Origin: Leptospira fluminis
GTDB lineage: Bacteria > Spirochaetota > Leptospiria > Leptospirales > Leptospiraceae
Assembly: GCF_004771275.1 (NCBI RefSeq)
Contig: NZ_RQEV01000007.1
Span: forward strand, 261,091 to 325,090
Reading direction: 5' to 3'
DNA length: 64,000 nucleotides
Positions 7,294 through 16,097 of the stretch are shown in pieces. Made by a program: the position numbers and the translations under genes. The stretch's first letter is position 1, and each line of letters opens with the position of its first letter. The notes under the pieces are model-generated. The model had not been told where the DNA came from and did not search any database. It saw only the letters and a program-made list of their open reading frames with translations.

Positions 7294-8106
7294 TCAATGA
7301 AAATCTTTGTATAACTTTTGAAACAAAACCTTCTCCAGAAACGAAGGGGATATATTCCTCATCCATTTCAAAAAGAACCCGCTCTTATCCATGACCACCA
7401 GCCTGGAATTCGGATCTTCCACCGCGCGGATCATCCTTCTCGCCACTTCTTCCGGGGATTTACTCTTTCCCTGGAAATGGGATTCACCCAAGCGATTTCC
7501 GTCGCCGTCCAAACCGTTTGCTCTAAGGTTCGTCTTGGTGTACGGAGGACAAAAAATCACGAATCTAAGTCCGTCTTCTCCCAACTCGATCCGAGCCGAT
7601 TCCATGACCGCGTGCAACGCTGCTTTGGAAGAGGAATAGGCGCTCCTACCGGGAATACCATACAAACCGCTGACGGTGGAAGTCACGACTACGACACCTT
7701 TCTTTTTTTTGATATAAGGAAGCAAGCGTAACGTAAGAAGGACCGGACCGAAAAAATTCACTTCGAAGGCCTTCCGAAACGCCTCCATCTGCGTCTGGTC
7801 CAGACGCGAGTGCGCCGTAATGCCCGCGTTATTGAAGAGCACATCCACGCCGTCCGTGATCTTTGCCAGCTTACTCGCCGCCTTATTGATTTCCTTTTCG
7901 GAGGAGAGATCGACCGGAATATGAAATAGATCCGCGGATACCTGAGCCAGTTTCTTTTCCGCCTTCGCGATCAGATCCGGCTTGGATCTGGAAAGATTGA
8001 TGACCCTGCAAGGAATCTTAGACAGGATTCCGAGAAGAGATTCCCCGATCCCGGAAGAACCTCCCGTAATTACTACGGTTTTACCGCGCCAAGCGTCGAC
8101 ATGCAT
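7294..8106 (-). CDS. Short-chain dehydrogenase/reductase
   Basis: 270 residues. TGGSSGIG at about 14-21 binds the dinucleotide, NNAG follows strand 4, and the catalytic Ser and YxxxK appear in [19 protein letters not shown]. This is a classical SDR. A long C-terminal part with hydrophobic and basic residues ([18 protein letters not shown]) could associate with membranes, as in 3-ketosphinganine or retinol dehydrogenase-like SDRs. The substrate cannot be told from sequence. It is one of two SDR genes in this stretch (see 9988-10752), about 30-35% alike by eye. Confidence 0.85.
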   Translation of the reverse strand: MHVDAWRGKTVVITGGSSGIGESLLGILSKIPCRVINLSRSKPDLIAKAEKKLAQVSADLFHIPVDLSSEKEINKAASKLAKITDGVDVLFNNAGITAHSRLDQTQMEAFRKAFEVNFFGPVLLTLRLLPYIKKKKGVVVVTSTVSGLYGIPGRSAYSSSKAALHAVMESARIELGEDGLRFVIFCPPYTKTNLRANGLDGDGNRLGESHFQGKSKSPEEVARRMIRAVEDPNSRLVVMDKSGFFLKWMRNISPSFLEKVLFQKLYKDFH

Positions 8107-8171
8107 TGCGGATTATCCTTCCATCTACGAAATCTGATTCAAGAATTTTTTATGTCTTGGATCGTTACGAT

Positions 8172-9461
8172 CTATCTCGAAACCGGATCGGAAATCCCTT
8201 CTGCGCCCACCTCGTCCTGGATCAATCTCGCTTCCGCACGGAAAGTCATGTACGACCAAACCCAAGTGATCATGATGGAAACCTTGTTCTTGAACCCTAC
8301 CTGATAAAACAGATGCACGAAGAGCCAAGCCAACCAACCGAAAAAACCTTTCATCTTCCACACTCCCACCTGGGCGACTGCGTCCTGCCGGCCGATGGTG
8401 GCCATGCTACCCTTGTCCACGTATTTAAAAGGAGACCGCTTCTTTCCCTTCAAGTCCCCTTTGATCAGGGATGCCGCATAACGTCCTTGCTGCATCGCCA
8501 CCGGAGAAACTCCCGGCAAAGGACGCTCCAAACCCTTGGAGTAGGAAGAGATGTCCCCGATCACGAACACCTCCGGATGTCCTTCAATATTGCAGAATTC
8601 GTCCACGACCACCCTTCCCGAACGATCCAACTCCGTGCCCAAGGATTTGCTGATCTCGTTCGCCTGAACCCCCGCCGCCCAGATCACGCTGGAAGACCGG
8701 ATCACACGACCTTCCAAATGCACCCCCTCCGAGTCGATATTCGTGACCTTGGTCCCGACAAGGACCTCGACTCCCCTCTTTTCCAGGCGCTTCTTGGCAA
8801 ATTCGCTTAACGATGGATGAAATGTCGCCAACAAACGGGGGGAAGCTTCGATCAAAGTGATCTTGGATAAAGCCGGATCTATCGTATGAAATTCGTTCCT
8901 GACGATCTCGTGGGAAAGCTCCGCAATGGAACCGGCCAATTCCACACCTGTGGGACCTCCGCCGATGATTACGTAGTTCAAGAGCGCTTTAGCCGCGTCC
9001 TTGTCCTCCTCCAGTTCTGCTCTCTCGAACGAGAGCAAAAGTTTCGTGCGGATCTGGAGAGCGTCCTTAAGGTTCTTCAGACCGGTGGTATATTTCTTCC
9101 AGTGGTCGTTCCCGAAATAACTGGATTTCGCTCCCGCAGCCAAAATAAGATAATCGTAATCCTGCGAATGCCCTTGAAAGAAAACCTTCCTGGACTTGAC
9201 GTCTATTTTCTCCACCTCTCCCAGATAAACTGTGACGTTTTCTCGATCTCCTACCAAGGAACGCGTCGGAATCGCGATGTCCGCAGGGCTTAACACCGCG
9301 GTCGCTACCTGGTAAAGCAAAGGCTGAAATAGGTGATGGTTTTTTTTGTCTATAACGATGATTTCTACGGATTCGATTTGGGAAAGTTTTTGGATCGCTT
9401 GCAAACCGCCGAAACCGGCTCCCACGATCACTACCTTCTTTTTTACCGTTTTATGGGGCAT
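8172..9461 (-). CDS. Type II NADH dehydrogenase-like FAD oxidoreductase
   Basis: 429 residues. VVIVGAGFGGLQAIQKL near the N-terminus is the FAD-binding Rossmann motif. PLLYQVATAVLSPADIAIP is a signature of NDH-2, YVIIGGGPTGVELAGS is the NADH-binding motif, and VFVIGDISS is the second FAD contact. Two C-terminal hydrophobic helices (about 375-415) should anchor it to the inner face of the membrane. NDH-2 passes electrons from NADH to quinone without pumping protons. Length matches the family (400-450). It overlaps the phosphatase gene upstream by 11 bp. The quinone would be menaquinone, for which mqnD lies at 31321-32139. Confidence 0.85.
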   Translation of the reverse strand: MPHKTVKKKVVIVGAGFGGLQAIQKLSQIESVEIIVIDKKNHHLFQPLLYQVATAVLSPADIAIPTRSLVGDRENVTVYLGEVEKIDVKSRKVFFQGHSQDYDYLILAAGAKSSYFGNDHWKKYTTGLKNLKDALQIRTKLLLSFERAELEEDKDAAKALLNYVIIGGGPTGVELAGSIAELSHEIVRNEFHTIDPALSKITLIEASPRLLATFHPSLSEFAKKRLEKRGVEVLVGTKVTNIDSEGVHLEGRVIRSSSVIWAAGVQANEISKSLGTELDRSGRVVVDEFCNIEGHPEVFVIGDISSYSKGLERPLPGVSPVAMQQGRYAASLIKGDLKGKKRSPFKYVDKGSMATIGRQDAVAQVGVWKMKGFFGWLAWLFVHLFYQVGFKNKVSIMITWVWSYMTFRAEARLIQDEVGAEGISDPVSR

Positions 9462-9975
9462 ACTTGACTCCGTTTTTATTTAAGATGAACTCCAGCAGAC
9501 CTTCGGCGGCCTCGGAAACGATGGACTGGACTTCCTCGAAGTCCTTTAAAGATCCATAATATGGATCGGGGACGTCGGGATCCTTGCCCTCCCCTTTTTG
9601 GAATTTCCTGAAAAGGTGGATCTTCTTTCTCTCCTCTTCTCCCGACGCGAGACTCAATAGATCCTTTAGATTGGAACGGTCCATGGCAAGAACGAGATCG
9701 AACGCGTCGAAATCCGATTTCTGAAACTGCCTTGCACGATGGACCAGTTCGATCCCTTTTTTCCTCGCTGCTTGACGCGTTCGCAAATCCGGGAGTTCAC
9801 CGAGGTGGTATCTGGATGTACCGCAGGAATCTATTACGAATAAACTTTCGATTCCTTTCTTTCTAACCAGATCCTGAAAGGCGCCTTCCGCCGCGGGGGA
9901 CCTACAGATATTCCCTAGGCATACGAACAAAACTTTGATTTTGCTATCGAGGGAACGTTCTTCCGGAGAAGCCAT
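9451..9975 (-). CDS. Low-molecular-weight protein tyrosine phosphatase
   Basis: 174 residues. VCLGNICRS (Cys19 to Arg25) is the C-x5-R phosphate loop with the catalytic Cys, and DPDVPDPYYG holds the general-acid Asp followed by aromatic residues. The fold is that of LMW-PTPs such as Wzb, Etp and YwlE. These act on protein phosphotyrosine (capsule kinases) or phosphoarginine; I cannot choose between them. The N-terminus MASPEERSLDSK is longer than usual; no internal start fits better. It is coupled to the NDH-2 gene by an 11-bp overlap. Confidence 0.85.
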   Translation of the reverse strand: MASPEERSLDSKIKVLFVCLGNICRSPAAEGAFQDLVRKKGIESLFVIDSCGTSRYHLGELPDLRTRQAARKKGIELVHRARQFQKSDFDAFDLVLAMDRSNLKDLLSLASGEEERKKIHLFRKFQKGEGKDPDVPDPYYGSLKDFEEVQSIVSEAAEGLLEFILNKNGVKYAP

Positions 9976-9987
9976 AAGAAATCCGGC

Positions 9988-10752
9988 CTATTTTAACCCG
10001 ATTTTCTCCCAAAGAAATTCGGGCACTACCTTCATCAGCGCTCCGATAAAAGCCCAAGGAAACCACGGCACGACCGCGGAGCGCACTCTCGACTCGATCC
10101 GATCATGGATTTTTTTGGCGCCTACGGAAACTGGCACTACGAAAGGACGACTCTTGAGTTGTTGGTTGATGGGAGTATCTATGAATCCCGGGTGGATCAC
10201 CGTAACGGAAATACCGTATTTACGAACCTCGCCTCGTAGAGCCTCGAGATACGTGGACACTCCTGCTTTGGAAGCGCTGTAACTCGAGGAGCCCGGTATC
10301 CCTCGGAAGGAAGCCACGGAAGAAATGCCCACGATCTGACCGCTTTTCTGCTTCTTAAAAACTTCCAATACCGCGGCCGCACCCGCCATTAAACCGACCA
10401 AATTCGTCTCTATCACTTGCCGGTCCGCTTCGAAGCTCTTTTGCCCGAAGGAAGAAGTTGTGGAAATACCCGCATTCGCGATGAACAGATCCAAACCCCC
10501 GAGATCCTTTACTAAGGCGGGAAGAACCTTGAAGTTCTGGTCCGCGTCCGAAACGTCCAAGGGTTTTGTAACGATTTTGCCCTTTCCTCTGGCCGATCGA
10601 ATTTCCTTTGCCAGGTCGTCCAGACTCTTTTTTCTCCGGGAAGTCAGGGCCAGATCGTGACCCGCTTTACCGTAAATCAAAGCGAGTTCCCTACCGATCC
10701 CGGAACTTGCTCCCGTAATAATAACTTTTTTAGAGACCCGACTTTCCGACAT
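9988..10752 (-). CDS. Short-chain dehydrogenase/reductase
   Basis: 254 residues, classical SDR: TGASSGIG at about 14-21, ANAG, the catalytic Ser in GISSVASFRGIPGSSSYSASK and the YxxxK in the same block, then HPGFIDTP. The basic residues after strand 2 (TSRRKKSL) suggest NADP(H) preference. Substrate unknown. It is the first gene of a minus-strand run with the phosphatase and NDH-2 (gap 12 bp), and its promoter region faces that of the diguanylate cyclase gene. Confidence 0.85.
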   Translation of the reverse strand: MSESRVSKKVIITGASSGIGRELALIYGKAGHDLALTSRRKKSLDDLAKEIRSARGKGKIVTKPLDVSDADQNFKVLPALVKDLGGLDLFIANAGISTTSSFGQKSFEADRQVIETNLVGLMAGAAAVLEVFKKQKSGQIVGISSVASFRGIPGSSSYSASKAGVSTYLEALRGEVRKYGISVTVIHPGFIDTPINQQLKSRPFVVPVSVGAKKIHDRIESRVRSAVVPWFPWAFIGALMKVVPEFLWEKIGLK

Positions 10753-10811
10753 TATAATAAAGGTCCTTTTTATTCATTAAATTGATTTACCAGCTAGACG
10801 GGAAAGGAATT

Positions 10812-10827
10812 ATTTTACCAGTAAAAT
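10812..10827. promoter_or_regulatory. Palindrome in divergent promoter region
   Basis: ATTTTAC, CA, GTAAAAT is a perfect inverted repeat with 7-bp arms, midway between the divergent SDR and diguanylate cyclase genes. The left half TTTACCAG also occurs alone about 30 bases upstream. Position and symmetry suggest a regulator binding site. Confidence 0.4.
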
Positions 10828-10895
10828 ACCTCATAAAAGAATGACGTAATAGCTCTGGAAAAAGAACTAAATACGAGACGACTCCGCCGATTCAG

Positions 10896-11915
10896 ATGCG
10901 CAATTTCGAAGACGAACTCAAAACGAAAGACAAGGAGATCGAAAGACTCAAGAAGCTCCTAGCCCTATCTGAACGTGTTTCTCGCCTAGGGGAAGAGGAG
11001 CTCAAAGAGGCGGAGAGCATCCTAGGCGCGCAGGAAACCGCGGCCAATCTCGCACGAACGGAACTGCTCGAAATGCGGGACCGATTCAAGGGATTAGGAC
11101 AGACATCCTCGGAGCGCAAAACCGCAATACTCGAAATCGTCAACGACAGACAAACGTCTCTTTCCGGCTTGGCGAACAAGTTCGAGGAGATGGGCAAGAA
11201 ACACGATTACTTCTATTCGGACTTTTTCAGAATCGTCGCGAATCTGGATCTGCCGGAATCCGAAGCCAGGACGTTATGGAAGGAAATCTACGCCCACGCG
11301 GAGGAAGTAAGCCGTAAGTTAGGCCGAAGCATGAATTTCGTAGTCGCTTTATTGGATTACATATATCTAAAGAACAGACTGATCGAAAATCCCAAGATCG
11401 TGGATATGTATTCCTTCGAAGAGATCATCCTGAACGCGGTCATAGACGAAGGCACCGGAATCTACAACCGTCGCTACTTCAATCTGGTACTGAACAAGGA
11501 GATCAATAGGAGCAGACGCTATAAGAGAAACTTCTGCCTCTTCCTTTTCGACTTGGACAATTTCAAGCGAATCAACGATTCCAAAGGCCATTCCTTCGGG
11601 GACGATATTCTAAAACTTGTAGCCGGGACCCTCATGTATGCCTTCCGTACCGAGGATATCAGTTGCAGGGTAGGGGGAGAGGAATTCGCGGTAATACTAC
11701 CGGAAACCACCCGCGAAAATTCAGGCGTCGCGATAGAAAGATTCCGCACGTACTTGAGAAATTCGTCCAAAAACGATTTCAGCCTCGAAGTGACCGTATC
11801 CGGAGGAGTATCCGAATATCCGCTCGACTCGGAGGAAGGCGGACACCTTTACTCCATCGCCGACGCTCGCCTATACGAAGCCAAATCCGCTGGTAAAGAT
11901 AAAATCACTTACTGA
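10896..11915 (+). CDS. Diguanylate cyclase (GGDEF domain) with coiled-coil N-terminus
   Basis: 339 residues. Residues 1-60 form a long charged coiled coil; about 70-170 are a helical domain of unknown type; about 180-339 are a GGDEF domain. GGEEF at 260-264 is a catalytically competent signature, and DLDNFKRIND supplies the metal and substrate contacts. An RxxD inhibitory site (RTED, 251-254) lies exactly five residues before GGEEF, so product feedback by cyclic-di-GMP is expected. No membrane segment or recognised sensor is present, so input probably comes through dimerisation of the coiled coil. A cNMP-binding protein gene lies tail to tail downstream. Confidence 0.88.
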   Translation: MRNFEDELKTKDKEIERLKKLLALSERVSRLGEEELKEAESILGAQETAANLARTELLEMRDRFKGLGQTSSERKTAILEIVNDRQTSLSGLANKFEEMGKKHDYFYSDFFRIVANLDLPESEARTLWKEIYAHAEEVSRKLGRSMNFVVALLDYIYLKNRLIENPKIVDMYSFEEIILNAVIDEGTGIYNRRYFNLVLNKEINRSRRYKRNFCLFLFDLDNFKRINDSKGHSFGDDILKLVAGTLMYAFRTEDISCRVGGEEFAVILPETTRENSGVAIERFRTYLRNSSKNDFSLEVTVSGGVSEYPLDSEEGGHLYSIADARLYEAKSAGKDKITY

Positions 11916-11955
11916 CCCGTCCAAGCCTCTCCGCATAATTCTCGTCAGCCGATTC

Positions 11956-12351
11956 TTATTCCTGAATCTGATACTCTATTTCCTTGGTGGTAATTTCGTT
12001 CAACTTGGAAATCAAAAGTTCGTTCGTATTCGCCAAGCGATCCGCTAAAATCCGGACCATTTTTGCGGCGAACTCTGGGTTGGATAAAAGATATTTCTCC
12101 AGTTGCTGCTTGCTTTCTATGCTTGCCAACTCGGTGTTCATAACCGCTCTCGCAGTGGCGCTCCGAGGCTTTGCACGGAAAAGGGCCATTTCCCCGAAAA
12201 AGTCGCCTTTTTTCATCAAGGCCAGACGGGTGGCCGTATTTTTATGAGTGAAGAAGACTTCCACCATCCCCGAAAGAACGATGTACATGGAATTATTATT
12301 GTCCCCTTCCCTGAAAATGATTTGTCCGGACTGCACTACGATCTTATTCAT
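11956..12351 (-). CDS. Single-domain cyclic-nucleotide-binding protein
   Basis: 131 residues forming one CAP-type cNMP-binding domain: IIFREGDNNNSMYIVLSG at the start, then FFGEMALFRAKPRSATARA, the phosphate-binding cassette with Glu and Arg in place. There is no helix-turn-helix, so unlike CRP it cannot bind DNA itself; such stand-alone domains usually act on partner proteins. The intact cassette makes nucleotide binding likely. A GGGGGTGG stretch just before the ATG at 12351 fits as ribosome site. It lies tail to tail with the diguanylate cyclase gene. Confidence 0.85.
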   Translation of the reverse strand: MNKIVVQSGQIIFREGDNNNSMYIVLSGMVEVFFTHKNTATRLALMKKGDFFGEMALFRAKPRSATARAVMNTELASIESKQQLEKYLLSNPEFAAKMVRILADRLANTNELLISKLNEITTKEIEYQIQE

Positions 12352-12384
12352 TCCACCCCCTGTTAAAATAATTCGGCGTTTCGA

Positions 12385-12406
12385 ACTAGCTTGCCAACCC
12401 GCTAGT
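12385..12406. promoter_or_regulatory. Inverted repeat upstream of acyltransferase gene
   Basis: ACTAGC and GCTAGT are perfect 6-bp arms separated by 10 bases, 21 bases before the acyltransferase ATG and between two divergent genes. TTGCCA inside the repeat, followed 17 bases later by ACTATA, could be a promoter overlapped by the site. Confidence 0.35.
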
Positions 12407-12426
12407 ACAATAGACTATACGTTTCG

Positions 12427-13581
12427 ATGAATTCTATCCTTTCTTTGGGCCTAGAAGGGCTCGGACTAATCTTCCTTGCCTTTCTATTACTCCTCTTTCC
12501 CGGGTTTCGAGGTTTATTCGAAAGACGCGCGGCCGACAAGACGCATTCCTCTACGAAAACCAGGAGCGCAGTCGTCGACTTCATCAGAGGCGTATCGATT
12601 TCCGGAATCGTAGCCATACATCTGTCCTCCTATTATCGATTTTTCGGACCCCAAGAACCGTTTTCCGATTGGGCCTTAGCGGTTTCGAATCTATCCAGAT
12701 TTTCCGTACCCGCTTTTCTTATATCATCGGGAATCTACCTCTCGTACTCGAGTTTTTCCTCCTATACGAAACCTAAGATTACTGGACTGATCCTGCCGTA
12801 TACGATGGTATTTTTGATCGCCGCGGGCCTAAAATACGGGCTCCCGCCGGATTCGAAGACGTGGCTGACTTCTTACGCGCAGGGGGCGATTTTTGCCCCG
12901 TATTATTTCGTACCGCTGATGGTCCAGGCCTATGTCTTGTACCCGTTTTTACGTTCCGCCTCGAATCGAATCCCATGGCTGGCCCTGCTACTGGAAACTC
13001 TCTTCCTGAATGTCGTATCAAACCATATTTTCGAGTATTTCGATCTTGGAATCAAAGGCTGGGAGCCTATCCTGCTCACCCATTTTCTGTTTTTCTTTAC
13101 GGTCGGAGTCCTTTCCTCCGAAAAATTCAAACATCCGGAGGAATTCGAAGCCCTCCTCCTGCCGAAAACGACGGATGCTTCCGGCTTTTGGAAATTCCTG
13201 ACGTTTTCTTTGACGATCTATTCACTGACCGTATTGGTTCTGACGTTCCGCTTTTCGATGGAAGTATCGAACCACCTTATCTTTTATCCGCTCGGGATGT
13301 TCCTGATCTTGTTTTATTGGGGACGAAAAATCGAGACTGCGGCCCCCCCTCCCCTCCCCTATCGGATTTTTTGCGCTCTTGGACGGGGGAGTCTAGGAAT
13401 CTTTCTCCTCCATCCGGTCCTTATACATTTCTTCCACGCGCATAACCCGTTCGAACCGGGGTGGGCTCAAATACCGTTTTATTTCGCGACTTGGATCCTG
13501 AATCTGGCTATCCCTTGGGTCGTATGGGAAGCACTCTCCACCGCATTACGTCGCATTTTAAAGAAAGGACGACAGCCTTAG
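12427..13581 (+). CDS. Acyltransferase family 3 membrane protein
   Basis: 384 residues with about ten hydrophobic segments. VVDFIRGVSISGIVAIHLSSY near residues 45-65 matches the family-3 (OafA/NodX/WecH) motif with its RG and conserved His. GIFLLHPVLIHFFH near the end is the second signature. Such proteins O-acylate sugars of LPS, peptidoglycan or exported glycans at the membrane. An N-terminal helix with a basic loop (RRAADKTHSSTKTR) precedes the core. The acceptor is unknown. Its last codons overlap the end of the convergent FMN reductase gene by 4 bp. Confidence 0.85.
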   Translation: MNSILSLGLEGLGLIFLAFLLLLFPGFRGLFERRAADKTHSSTKTRSAVVDFIRGVSISGIVAIHLSSYYRFFGPQEPFSDWALAVSNLSRFSVPAFLISSGIYLSYSSFSSYTKPKITGLILPYTMVFLIAAGLKYGLPPDSKTWLTSYAQGAIFAPYYFVPLMVQAYVLYPFLRSASNRIPWLALLLETLFLNVVSNHIFEYFDLGIKGWEPILLTHFLFFFTVGVLSSEKFKHPEEFEALLLPKTTDASGFWKFLTFSLTIYSLTVLVLTFRFSMEVSNHLIFYPLGMFLILFYWGRKIETAAPPPLPYRIFCALGRGSLGIFLLHPVLIHFFHAHNPFEPGWAQIPFYFATWILNLAIPWVVWEALSTALRRILKKGRQP

Positions 13582-14189
13582 GACATACCGTTTTTAAATC
13601 TCGGGTCGTCCGTTACTCCGGATTCCCGAACTTCCGAAAGAGCCTCGGCATAACCTAAGAGAACTCTAAGAGCGTAGGCGCTACGTTCCCGAATATAGGA
13701 GTCCTCTTGGGAAACCGGATCCCCGGGATTTAAGAGATGTTCCGTGTCGCGAAACAAAAGCTGCTCCGGGATATGGCAAAGCTTGCTGTTCTTATAGCTG
13801 CTTCCCCGCAATTCGTCCACGGGAAAAGCGCCTCCTCGTCCGGCGGAAACGCCGACAAGAAGGGAAGGCTTATGACCCAATTGAGCCACTCCGGCATAAA
13901 GGAAAAAATTCTTCAACGCCGGGCTTGCCATTCCTGCGTATTCCGGGGAAATCGTTACAAAGCCTTCGCAACCGCGAAGCTCGGAATCTATCGGTTTCCA
14001 AATCGAATCCCACTCCGGACCGCCGTCCCAAAAACTTTCCTGCCAAATCGGTAACGGAGTCTTGCCGAGATCCAGTGTCCAAGTCTGGACGGCCATGTCC
14101 TTTAATTTCTGAGCTAGAAAATTCCCGACCTTCGCGGACTGGGACTCTTTTCTATGCGAACCCACAATAATACCTATTTTCATTTGCAC
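13578..14189 (-). CDS. NADPH-dependent FMN reductase-like flavoprotein
   Basis: 203 residues. IGIIVGSHRKESQSAKVGNF is the FMN phosphate-binding loop (GSxRxxS type), and FVTISPEYAGMASPALKNFF is the signature of the NADPH-dependent FMN reductase family (PF03358). Members reduce quinones, azo dyes, chromate or free FMN; the natural substrate is often unknown. The ATG two codons in (14183) is an equally good start. It stands alone on the minus strand between the acyltransferase and parB. Confidence 0.85.
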   Translation of the reverse strand: MQMKIGIIVGSHRKESQSAKVGNFLAQKLKDMAVQTWTLDLGKTPLPIWQESFWDGGPEWDSIWKPIDSELRGCEGFVTISPEYAGMASPALKNFFLYAGVAQLGHKPSLLVGVSAGRGGAFPVDELRGSSYKNSKLCHIPEQLLFRDTEHLLNPGDPVSQEDSYIRERSAYALRVLLGYAEALSEVRESGVTDDPRFKNGMS

Positions 14190-14297
14190 TTTAAACGAAC
14201 TTCGCCTACCTTTCTGGGAAGGCTTACAAACGCTCGAATTTATCCAATGAAAAAAATTTTTCCCAAGGAAGAACGATCAAAAACTTGTCGATAACGG

Positions 14298-14999
14298 TCA
14301 GCGAATTCCGTATTTTTTCTTTAAAGTAGAAAGATCTCTTAGGAATAAATCCTTGGTTTTCGAAGGTAAAGATTTCAAATCCAGGACCACACGATCCGGG
14401 GCCTTCCGGGGTGAAATCGTTTCACCCCCCCTTCCTTCCTTTTTTTTGAGGAGAGTTTCCAGATTTTTTACGGATGCCTCCCTTCCGGAACGGAGCATGT
14501 CGCCGACGGATTTCTGGTCCAATCTGGCTATCGAGCTCAACTGTTTCACGTATCTTTCCGTATAGCCGAGCAGTTTGGCGACCTCTTCGGCCGTTTTCTT
14601 TTTTTCCTTACGCAAGTATTGGATCGCCCGACCCACTTCCCAGGGATTCAGACTTTTCCTCTTTTCGTTTTCCGCCAGAGCCATCTCGTAACAGCGGTCC
14701 TCGGACGCGTCCGTTTCCACTGCCGCTATGGATTTCCATCCCAAAATCTTCGCGGCCTGGTAGCGCCTTTCGCCCGCTACGATCTGAAATTTTTTGCCCG
14801 CCTTCCGGACCACGATAGGCTCGATCAAGCCTAGACGACGCATAGATTCGGTAAGATCGCTTACCTCTTCCCTGCCGAAAATCCTGGGCTGCTCGGGATT
14901 CGGTTGAATATCTCCGATGGAAATCTCTTTACGGGACGATTCTTCTCCGCCGAACGCAGTCAGCAGATCCATACCGGCAAACTCAGCTCTCTTGGCCAT
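14298..14999 (-). CDS. parB: ParB-type partition protein (first locus)
   Basis: 233 residues. ISIGDIQPNPEQPR opens the ParB/Srx nuclease-like domain. GERRYQAAKILGW (about 77-89) and AENEKRKSLNPWE (about 109-121) are the two CTP-binding motifs of ParB. TAEEVAKLLGYTERYVKQLS is the helix-turn-helix that reads parS. The C-terminus (LFLRDLSTLKKKYGIR) is the dimerisation part. It is short of the usual 270-300 residues but complete in motifs. It overlaps parA by 17 bp. A palindrome (14408-14428) lies within its own coding sequence and recurs beyond the 5' end of parA, a plausible parS pair. Confidence 0.9.
   Translation of the reverse strand: MAKRAEFAGMDLLTAFGGEESSRKEISIGDIQPNPEQPRIFGREEVSDLTESMRRLGLIEPIVVRKAGKKFQIVAGERRYQAAKILGWKSIAAVETDASEDRCYEMALAENEKRKSLNPWEVGRAIQYLRKEKKKTAEEVAKLLGYTERYVKQLSSIARLDQKSVGDMLRSGREASVKNLETLLKKKEGRGGETISPRKAPDRVVLDLKSLPSKTKDLFLRDLSTLKKKYGIR
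14408..14428. repeat. 21-bp palindrome inside parB, candidate parS
   Basis: GGGGTGAAA, TCG, TTTCACCCC is a perfect palindrome with 9-bp arms. Twenty of its 21 bases recur at 16059-16078. It is not the widespread chromosomal parS (TGTTTCACGTGAAACA), but is built of the same GTGAAA and TTTCAC elements in opposite order. Confidence 0.55.
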
Positions 15000-15909
15000 T
15001 CGCCCTCCTTATTACTTCTTCCGCCAAGGCGGAAAACATCTGCATCGCCTTCGGATCATATTCGGATAGCAGTTTCCGTTTCGCCTGCGACTGTGGAATC
15101 GCTTCTCTCCTGTATACGACGGAATCGAAAACCGGAAAATATTTCCGGATCGCGTCCGCGAGTCCGGATAAAGCCCGGGAATCCTCGTACTGGTTCAACA
15201 CCGCTCCCAGCAACCCCAAGTCGGGATTCGCTTTTTTACGGATTTTTTCTATCGTGCCGTGCAAATCCTTCAATCCCTGGACGCTAAAAGCTCTCGTCTG
15301 AATGGGAACCAGAACCAGATCCGCGGCGATGAGCGCGTTCTCCAAAATCAGACCGAGGGACGGCGGACAGTCTATGATAACGTATTCGTAAGAGGATCTG
15401 ACGGGCAACAAGGCGTCCCTCAACAACTCGAAGTCGTCGCGTTCGTAAGGAGTCGTAAAATTCGCCAAATGAATGGAAGAAGGAATCAGATCCAAACCGG
15501 GAGCAAGATTCAGAACGATTTCGGAAATCGGAATCGTCGAATCCCCACGGTAGCCCAAAGAATGGAACACCGATTTCTCGACTTGGCCGACGTACAACTG
15601 CGTGATATTCGCCTGGGCGTCCCAATCGATCAGAAGGACTTTTTTTCCCGATTTAGCCAAGGCTTCGGCCAGACAGATGGAAACGGTGGTCTTACCTTCG
15701 CCGCCTTTTTGATTGGAAACCGCGATCACAATTGATTCGTATCCGCTTTTCCGCTTCCTGCGGAAATATTTATCTAAAATTTCCTCTTTATATTTCCCCT
15801 TACCCTGGACCGGAATATTCCAAGCCTCCGCCTTTTGCCGAAATTCCTCTTCGGAAGAGACCGCATACACCGAGAGAATCTCCCGAATTTCCAACACCCT
15901 AGCTTTCAT
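14983..15909 (-). CDS. parA: ParA-type partition ATPase (first locus)
   Basis: 308 residues. Residues 1-58 are an extra N-terminal domain (IREILSVYAVSSEEEFRQKA) like the regulatory domains of plasmid type Ia/P1-like ParA. VSNQKGGEGKTT at about 63-74 is the deviant Walker A, with Glu where Val is usual; the second ParA in the window shares this. VLLIDWDAQAN is the A' motif and YVIIDCPPSLG is Walker B. ParA moves ParB-bound DNA over the nucleoid; versions with this N-terminal part often also repress their own operon. It overlaps parB by 17 bp and is divergent from the barrel protein gene at 16098. Confidence 0.9.
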   Translation of the reverse strand: MKARVLEIREILSVYAVSSEEEFRQKAEAWNIPVQGKGKYKEEILDKYFRRKRKSGYESIVIAVSNQKGGEGKTTVSICLAEALAKSGKKVLLIDWDAQANITQLYVGQVEKSVFHSLGYRGDSTIPISEIVLNLAPGLDLIPSSIHLANFTTPYERDDFELLRDALLPVRSSYEYVIIDCPPSLGLILENALIAADLVLVPIQTRAFSVQGLKDLHGTIEKIRKKANPDLGLLGAVLNQYEDSRALSGLADAIRKYFPVFDSVVYRREAIPQSQAKRKLLSEYDPKAMQMFSALAEEVIRRANGQES

Positions 15910-16058
15910 TTTTCCAGAACCTTTGCCTCTTGATCCCTTTACTGATCCGTTTTGTCAATCAAACCTATGTCTCATTCTATCGGATAAGGCGAAAAAACGA
16001 GATTGCTTGGAGGCGGGTAGGGGAGGAGACTAGTACAATCATTTACCGGGTTCGAACT

Positions 16059-16078
16059 GGGGTGAAATCGTTTCACCC
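16059..16078. repeat. Second copy of the candidate parS palindrome
   Basis: It matches 14408-14427 exactly; GGGTGAAA, TCG, TTTCACCC (16060-16078) is a perfect palindrome. It lies in the divergent region between parA (start 15909) and the outer-membrane protein gene, 20 bases before that gene's ATG. It could serve as centromere, as operator for either gene, or both. Confidence 0.55.
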
Positions 16079-16097
16079 TCCCCGGATCCGAAAAACG

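Noticed and set aside
14408..16078. Canonical chromosomal parS
   Set aside because: The sequence TGTTTCACGTGAAACA does not occur; only a differently ordered palindrome is present.
15930..16097. N-terminal extension of the barrel protein
   Set aside because: It would run through the palindrome and lacks a ribosome site; the signal peptide begins at 16098.
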